Assembly: GCF_900602065.1 (NCBI RefSeq)
Contig: NZ_UWFN01000350.1
Span: 186,001-250,000 of the forward strand
Source of the DNA: Pseudomonas viridiflava
GTDB taxonomy: Bacteria; Pseudomonadota; Gammaproteobacteria; Pseudomonadales; Pseudomonadaceae
Reading direction: 5' to 3'
DNA length: 64,000 bases
The notes under the pieces are model-generated. The model was not told the DNA's origin. It made no database searches and was given only the letters and a program-made list of their open reading frames with translations. Shown in pieces: positions 59,149 to 64,000 of the stretch. Position 1 is the first letter of the stretch; each line of letters opens with the position of its first letter. The translations under genes were made by a program, and so were the position numbers.

Positions 59149-59925
59149 ATGAAGCTGTTTTTATCTGCCCTGCTGCTCATTACGTTAACGGCCTGCACCA
59201 GCGGGCCGCGACTCGATACCAGTCATCCTTCGGTGAATTACGACAATCGTATCCAGTTTGTTGTGGTCCACTACACCTCCGCGACGCTGGAGCGCTCCCT
59301 CGAATTGCTCACCCATGGCGAGGTCAGTGCGCATTATCTGATCGGTGACATCCCGCCGACCGTCTACAAGCTGGTCGACGAGAACGCTCGGGCCTGGCAT
59401 GCGGGTGAAAGCGAGTGGGATGGGCGTACCTGGTTGAACTCTGCCTCGATTGGCATCGAAATAGTCAATCCGGGGTATCGCGACACGCCCACTGGCAGGC
59501 TGTGGTATCCCTACACGGAAGGTCAGATTCAGGCGCTGATCGTGCTGCTCAAGGACATCGTCAAGCGTAACCACATCGACCCTCGCCACATCATTGGTCA
59601 CAGTGACATTGCTCCGGCGCGCAAGCTTGATCCGGGGCCGCTCTTTCCCTGGAAGCGACTGGCGCAAGAAGGCCTGGGTGTATGGCCTGATGAGCGCCTG
59701 GTTGCGGAACAGCAGGCGTTGATGCTGGACACCGTGCCAGACGTCGTCTGGTTCCAGCAGCAACTCGCCAGGGTGGGTTACTCAACGCCGCAAACCGGCG
59801 AGCTGGATGTTGCGACGCGGGACGTATTGGCTGCATTCCAGATGCACTATCGGCCTGCGCGTTTTGACGGACAGCCAGATGTCCAGAGCGCCGCGATCCT
59901 CAAGGTGCTCAACCGTCAGCGTTAA
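59149..59925 (+). CDS. ampDh2: N-acetylmuramoyl-L-alanine amidase AmpDh2/AmiD (lipoprotein)
   Basis: Zinc amidase of 258 residues that cleaves the muramyl-peptide bond. The lipoprotein signal LSALLLITLTAC indicates an outer-membrane anchor facing the periplasm. Amidase_2 ligands are in FVVVHYTSATLE, IIGHSDIAPARKLDPGPLF; a C-terminal peptidoglycan-binding domain covers about residues 185-255. Start at 59149 selected for the lipobox signal. Confidence 0.93.
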   Translation: MKLFLSALLLITLTACTSGPRLDTSHPSVNYDNRIQFVVVHYTSATLERSLELLTHGEVSAHYLIGDIPPTVYKLVDENARAWHAGESEWDGRTWLNSASIGIEIVNPGYRDTPTGRLWYPYTEGQIQALIVLLKDIVKRNHIDPRHIIGHSDIAPARKLDPGPLFPWKRLAQEGLGVWPDERLVAEQQALMLDTVPDVVWFQQQLARVGYSTPQTGELDVATRDVLAAFQMHYRPARFDGQPDVQSAAILKVLNRQR

Positions 59926-60015
59926 TTCCACTAAATTGTTGCCGTAGCCCTAATCAAACGGGCTATTTCCGCGCTTGTTGCTATACCTACAGGGATACCT
60001 GCGGATAACAACCTG

Positions 60016-61635
60016 ATGCGCGACACGGCAACACCCTTTCGCTTGACCTTCTATCGTCCTTGGCTGATGGCTTTGCTCGCCGCCTTGATAAGTGCGGCTG
60101 TGCTGTTGGCGGGCAGCTTCGCCCTGGCAGTGCATCAGGCGCGACAGAACGAAAGCGAGCAGATGAATGCTCAGGGCGGGCGTTTTCTGGTGCGTATGGA
60201 GCAACTGTTTGGCCAGTTGCGTACCGGGCTCGATCAGTTGGAGGCCCAGCCTCTGCGTCGTTGCAGCCCGGAGATGGTCGAGCGCCTGCGTCAGGTCACC
60301 TCCAGTTACCGGTTTATCTATGAAGCCGCTTTCGTTGGCGATAGCAGGGTGTGTTCCAGCGGTGCGCGCGATATCGCTGTCGCTCAATCCCGGGAGCCGG
60401 ATATTCGCGGCCCCACCTACGATTACTGGCTCAATACGGCGGCCCAACCTGATGACAACCTTGCATCGCTGGTGCTCGGGCTGGGCGGCTTCAGAGTTTC
60501 GACCTCCCGCGGGCATTTGACCGATGTGGTGGATTTGCCCAGCGGCGGCAGCTTGCTGGTCGTGCTCAACCACGGGGCCAAGGCCGTCACGGTACTGGGG
60601 CCTGAGCAGTCCTGGCCGCCCAGTATTCCCTGGTCTGCGACCGGCACTGAGAAGCTGATGATCACCGACACCCGGTTGATCTATCGCATGCCAACTGAAA
60701 GCCCTGAATATCAGCTGGTGATGATTGCTCCGCGCGCCGGCCTTCAGGAGAAGGTAACAGGAGCCTGGTGGTTGTTGGTTCCGGCCAGTTTGCTGGTTGC
60801 CTTGTTCATTGGGGTGCTGGTGCTGCAACTGGTGCGTCAGCAACAGTCATTAGGGGGGGAGCTGAATGGCGCGTTGCGGCGCGATGAGCTTAAAGTGCTC
60901 TATCAGCCCATTTTTGATCTGGGCACGCGCCTTTGCGTGGGTGCCGAGGCGCTGGTGCGCTGGCGCAGGCCGGACGGCACGCTGACCAGTCCCGATCTGT
61001 TCATCCCCTTGGCAGAAAATACCGGTCAGATCCGCCAGATCACTGATTTCGTTCTGCAGCAATCGCTTGAGCAACTAGGCCCGCTGTTGCGTGCCAATCC
61101 GCAGTTGTACATCTCGGTTAACCTTGCAGCCTGTGATGTGATGGCGCCTCGCATCGGGCGGGTGACGGCCAAACTGTTGGCGGTGCATAAAGTCTCGGCC
61201 CGGCAGATTGCCTTTGAGGTGACCGAGCGCGGACTGATCGATGTTGTTATCGCGCGAAACCACCTGCAGGCCTTGCGCGACAAGGGGCATCCAGTGCTGA
61301 TCGATGATTTCGGCACGGGCTACTGCAGCCTGGCTTACCTGCAAACCTTGCCGGTGGATTGTTTGAAGATCGACAAGGCGTTCATCGACGCCCTGGGTCA
61401 CGACGCTGCCAGCAGTGGTGTGGCCCCACACATCATTCGCATGGCTCATGCCCTTCAATTGCGGGTAATCGCTGAAGGTATCGAGTTCGAGTCCCAAGCC
61501 CGGCTGCTGATGAGCGAAGGTGTGAAATACGGGCAAGGCTGGTTATTCGCCCGGCCCCTGAGCGCTCAGAAGTTCAGCGAGCTGGTCACCGGTGGGCGTC
61601 GCAGTCAGGGGCGTCGGGCTGAGGATGTGGCATAG
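60016..61635 (+). CDS. CSS-motif EAL phosphodiesterase
   Basis: Cyclic di-GMP phosphodiesterase of 539 residues. An N-terminal membrane helix (LMALLAALISAAVLLAGSFA), a periplasmic CSS domain with cysteines C83 (RRCSPEMVERL) and C113 (SRVCSSGARD), a second helix (LVPASLLVALFIGVLVLQLV) and a cytoplasmic EAL domain (VGAEALVRWRRPDG, DDFGTGYCSLAYLQ). The CSS domain senses periplasmic disulfide state via DsbA/DsbB in relatives such as PdeC. dsbA lies four genes upstream. Confidence 0.92.
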   Translation: MRDTATPFRLTFYRPWLMALLAALISAAVLLAGSFALAVHQARQNESEQMNAQGGRFLVRMEQLFGQLRTGLDQLEAQPLRRCSPEMVERLRQVTSSYRFIYEAAFVGDSRVCSSGARDIAVAQSREPDIRGPTYDYWLNTAAQPDDNLASLVLGLGGFRVSTSRGHLTDVVDLPSGGSLLVVLNHGAKAVTVLGPEQSWPPSIPWSATGTEKLMITDTRLIYRMPTESPEYQLVMIAPRAGLQEKVTGAWWLLVPASLLVALFIGVLVLQLVRQQQSLGGELNGALRRDELKVLYQPIFDLGTRLCVGAEALVRWRRPDGTLTSPDLFIPLAENTGQIRQITDFVLQQSLEQLGPLLRANPQLYISVNLAACDVMAPRIGRVTAKLLAVHKVSARQIAFEVTERGLIDVVIARNHLQALRDKGHPVLIDDFGTGYCSLAYLQTLPVDCLKIDKAFIDALGHDAASSGVAPHIIRMAHALQLRVIAEGIEFESQARLLMSEGVKYGQGWLFARPLSAQKFSELVTGGRRSQGRRAEDVA

Positions 61636-61661
61636 CGTTCCTGCGGGAGATCGCTTTTTTG

Positions 61662-61754
61662 CCTGTAGGAGCGCGCTTGCCCGCGACGGCGTCATTGCTG
61701 GCGATCTATTCATCGACTGACAGATTGAATTGCGGGCAAGCGCGCTCCTACAGG
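61662..61754. repeat. REP/REPIN repeat, family R1
   Basis: Arms CCTGTAGGAGCGCGCTTGCC and GGGCAAGCGCGCTCCTACAG between convergent EAL and kinB genes. Confidence 0.85.
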
Positions 61755-61800
61755 CAGGGCCAATGTTTGCTGCGCGACAGCGCGGTGGTGCCGATTAACC

Positions 61801-63588
61801 CTATAACGGCAGCGCCATATAAAACTGGGTGCCCTGCCCTGGCCTGGAGTAAACGCCCATGCGGCCGCCGTGCAGTTGCACGATTTCCTTGCAGAGCGCG
61901 AGACCCAGCCCGGCACCGCCCTTCTTGCGCCCGACCTGGACGAAGGGTTCGAATATTCTCCCCTGTTGACCATAGGCAATGCCTTCGCCGTTGTCTTCCA
62001 CACTGATGATCACCCGCTCGCCATGGCGGCGTGCCTGCAGGCGAATCAAGCCATTTTCAGGGGTGTGGCGCAGTGCGTTATCCAGCAGATTGTCCAGTAC
62101 GCGTTCAAGCTGAGCACGGTCTGCGTGGAGTCGGGGCAGTGGATCCTGCGTTTCAATCGACAAGACAATGTCTTGATCATGGGCTTTTGCGTCGAAGCGC
62201 TGTCGTGCCTGCTCCAGCATCTCTTCGATTGAGACGGGCGCAAGCGTGAGTTTCTGCAGGCCATTCTGATAGCGGGAAAAGTTGAGCAGGTCGTTGATCA
62301 ACTGCATCAAACGTTGCATTTCCTCGTTGACCGTGTCGAGCAGGTCCGACTCCCTGGAGTCTGCAGGGAATTTCGCGCGTTCGCGGAACAGACCAAACGC
62401 CATGTGCATGCCGGTGACTGGCGTGCGCAGTTCATGGGAGGCGCGCAATACAAACTCGCTGCGAACCCGTTCGAAGGCGCGCTGCTCGGTCACGTCGTGG
62501 AGCACCATCACTGCGCCTAGAATGTGGCCCTTGGTGTGGCTGACCGGCGTCAGGCTATAAGTCAGCAACCGTGATTCGCCGTCCACCTCGATGGCAAGAT
62601 CCTCCGGCGCGCGCTCCAGTGTGCCGCCCCGCAGGGTCAGGTACAGCTGTTCATCCAGCTCTGGGCGCTGCAACGCCTCACCAAGCCCTTGGCCAAGCTT
62701 TGGCTCGTCCCAGCCCAACTGGCGCTGGGCAACCGGATTGAGGTGCTCCAGGCGACCTTGACGGTCAATCATCAGCAAGCCGTCATCGATGCAGTCCAGC
62801 ACCGCTTGCAAGCGCTGCTGGCCTGCCAGAAGCTCGTCCACGTTAGTGGCCTGATGTTGCCGCAATGCTTCGGCCATGATCCCGAAACGTCGAGTCAGCA
62901 GGTTCATTTCTGCCGCAGAAGAAATCGGCAGGGTCACTTCAAAATTGCCCTTGCCGATATTATCCGCTGCCTTCGCCAGTGCCTCGATGGGTGCGCCGAA
63001 GCGCCGGGCGATGCCATGCGCCGTGATGAATCCGATGCACAACACCGCAAGCCCCACCAGGCCGAGCAAGCCTGCCACCCATAGCGCCCTTTCACGGGAA
63101 TGCACTTCCACCTGGCTGATGTTATCCAGCGACTTGCGATGGGCGATCAGCAAGTTATTGCGCAGGTCGTTGAAGGCTTCGGTCAGTTCCGAATTGTCAC
63201 GCATCGCACGCGAGGACTGGCGGGACTCTTCATACGCATCAATAAATTTCTGATAATCCACCCTGGCTGCGTGAAAACCGTTGTCGACGTTATTGCGTTC
63301 ATCGTGCTCGACGCCTTGCTCCAGCAAGACCCGGAACTGGTCCTGAAGCTTGCCAAGCGGTTTGGGATCAGGTGTCTCATTGAGCATCATGACCAGTTGA
63401 TCGCCCAGGTTCTGCCGAAGCTTCAGCCCGGTGTCCAGTGTCACAAAGTTCTGCTGGATCAGCGATTCCTGGGAGTTCGCCATTTGCATGACGCTGACAA
63501 GCCCGAGCATCAGCCCCAACAACGCTACCGTTATCAAGGCCGAGATGCTGAAGAACAGCCGCGTTCGCAACTTCATCGCCAGTTTCAT
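61801..63588 (-). CDS. kinB: Sensor kinase KinB
   Basis: Histidine kinase/phosphatase of 595 residues that controls AlgB and, with it, alginate synthesis. N-terminal helix (LFFSISALITVALLGLMLGL), periplasmic sensor region, second helix near 170, HAMP, PAS (QAVLDCIDDGLLMIDRQGRL), HisKA with the phosphorylated His in VLRASHELRTPVTGMH and HATPase with VSVEDNGEGIAYGQQGRIFE-like N and G1 boxes. Ten bases downstream of algB. Confidence 0.95.
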   Translation of the reverse strand: MKLAMKLRTRLFFSISALITVALLGLMLGLVSVMQMANSQESLIQQNFVTLDTGLKLRQNLGDQLVMMLNETPDPKPLGKLQDQFRVLLEQGVEHDERNNVDNGFHAARVDYQKFIDAYEESRQSSRAMRDNSELTEAFNDLRNNLLIAHRKSLDNISQVEVHSRERALWVAGLLGLVGLAVLCIGFITAHGIARRFGAPIEALAKAADNIGKGNFEVTLPISSAAEMNLLTRRFGIMAEALRQHQATNVDELLAGQQRLQAVLDCIDDGLLMIDRQGRLEHLNPVAQRQLGWDEPKLGQGLGEALQRPELDEQLYLTLRGGTLERAPEDLAIEVDGESRLLTYSLTPVSHTKGHILGAVMVLHDVTEQRAFERVRSEFVLRASHELRTPVTGMHMAFGLFRERAKFPADSRESDLLDTVNEEMQRLMQLINDLLNFSRYQNGLQKLTLAPVSIEEMLEQARQRFDAKAHDQDIVLSIETQDPLPRLHADRAQLERVLDNLLDNALRHTPENGLIRLQARRHGERVIISVEDNGEGIAYGQQGRIFEPFVQVGRKKGGAGLGLALCKEIVQLHGGRMGVYSRPGQGTQFYMALPL

Positions 63589-63598
63589 GCCGCGTTAG

Positions 63599-64000
63599 TC
63601 ATAGGTTGTACTGCTTGCGTTTGCGATAGAGCGTCGACGCGTCGATGCCTAGCGTCTTGGCTGCCTGATCCAGAGTATCGCTGGTGGCCAAGACCGCGCC
63701 GATATGGGCTTTTTCCAGTTCGTCCAGGCTCAGCGCCGCACCGACTCGCGGGGCATTGCTGGTGGGTTGTTCGGCCATACCCAAGTGGGCAATTTCGACT
63801 CGCTCCTGCGGGCAGATAATGCTGGCGCGTTCAATCACGTTACGCAGTTCGCGGATATTGCCTGGCCAGCGATAGTTCAGCAGGGCGGCTTTGGCTTCGT
63901 CGCTGAAACCTCTTGCCGGGCGGGCGTAATCCTTGACGAAGCGGGCCAGGAATCTGTCCGCCAGGGTCAGGATATCTTCGGTGCGTTCACGCAGGGCGGG
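63599..64000 (-). CDS. algB: Response regulator AlgB, 3' part only
   Basis: The C-terminal 133 residues of the NtrC-family regulator. Seen are the end of the AAA+ domain (LLNYRWPGNIRELRNVIERA) and a Fis-type HTH (DTLDQAAKTLGIDASTLYRK). Receiver and Walker A regions lie beyond the window. Forms the algB-kinB operon. Confidence 0.93.
   Translation of the reverse strand, partial: PALRERTEDILTLADRFLARFVKDYARPARGFSDEAKAALLNYRWPGNIRELRNVIERASIICPQERVEIAHLGMAEQPTSNAPRVGAALSLDELEKAHIGAVLATSDTLDQAAKTLGIDASTLYRKRKQYNL

Noticed and set aside
59940..59972. Short hairpin TAGCCC/GGGCTA after the amidase gene
   Set aside because: Six-base stem and only three T after it; too weak to call a terminator.
1..64000. 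CRISPR array made of the many similar repeats
   Set aside because: The repeats are palindromic, scattered singly between genes and of several families; there are no regular spacers or cas genes.

Overview
The window is a stretch of Pseudomonas chromosome, closest in style to the fluorescens/syringae side of the genus. The call rests on gene order and family identity: dadA/lrp, the pauB/kauB polyamine genes, rpmB-rpmG, the caa3 oxidase cluster, metNIQ, zur-znuCB/znuA, thrB, polA-ErsA-engB, cytochrome c4, dsbA, dgcH, ampDh2 and algB-kinB. As I remember the P. aeruginosa PAO1 map, the order follows four blocks: PA5304-PA5317, PA0065-PA0069, PA0102-PA0114, and PA5505 down to PA5483. All four lie on either side of oriC. 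I see no tRNA, rRNA, insertion sequence, prophage or CRISPR array. The window cuts into dadA on the left and algB on the right.

Layout. 1-10.6 kb: amino-acid and polyamine catabolism (DadA, Lrp, a PauB-type oxidase, KauB-type aldehyde dehydrogenase), a MocR regulator, a phospholipase D-like lipoprotein, an MFS carrier, a cupin, and ribosomal proteins L28 and L33. 10.9-16 kb: a lone peptide-binding protein, an MBL-fold hydrolase and a CoA transferase/hydrolase. 16-23 kb: HAD phosphatase, gamma-carbonic anhydrase, oligopeptidase A, a zinc-ribbon protein, an AT-richer secreted PI-PLC-like protein, and a radical SAM protein behind a LexA box. 23-26.6 kb: amino-acid permease, Lrp-type regulator and aromatic-type aminotransferase. 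26.8-29.2 kb: beta-carbonic anhydrase with a SulP carrier. 30-39 kb: the complete caa3 cytochrome oxidase cluster with its copper and heme A factors. 39-49 kb: methionine ABC importer, catalase HPII and the zinc uptake regulon. 49-64 kb: thrB, polA, ErsA, engB, cytochrome c4, dsbA, an EEP-family protein, a diguanylate cyclase, AmpDh2, a CSS-motif phosphodiesterase, and kinB-algB.

About two dozen palindromic REP/REPIN repeats of at least four families fill the intergenic spaces. Three sit inside the oxidase operon and one, degenerate, seems to encode the C-terminus of the heme A synthase. Some copies are chimeras of two families.

Points that deserve most attention: DNA polymerase I has lost the acidic residues of its 3'-5' exonuclease motif I; the ErsA sRNA locus carries an almost ideal AlgU (sigma-22) promoter; a textbook LexA box precedes the radical SAM gene; the PI-PLC-like protein carries a duplicated C-terminal domain; and the REP chimeras. 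Most of the window is conserved core genome and I found no convincing new multi-gene system.
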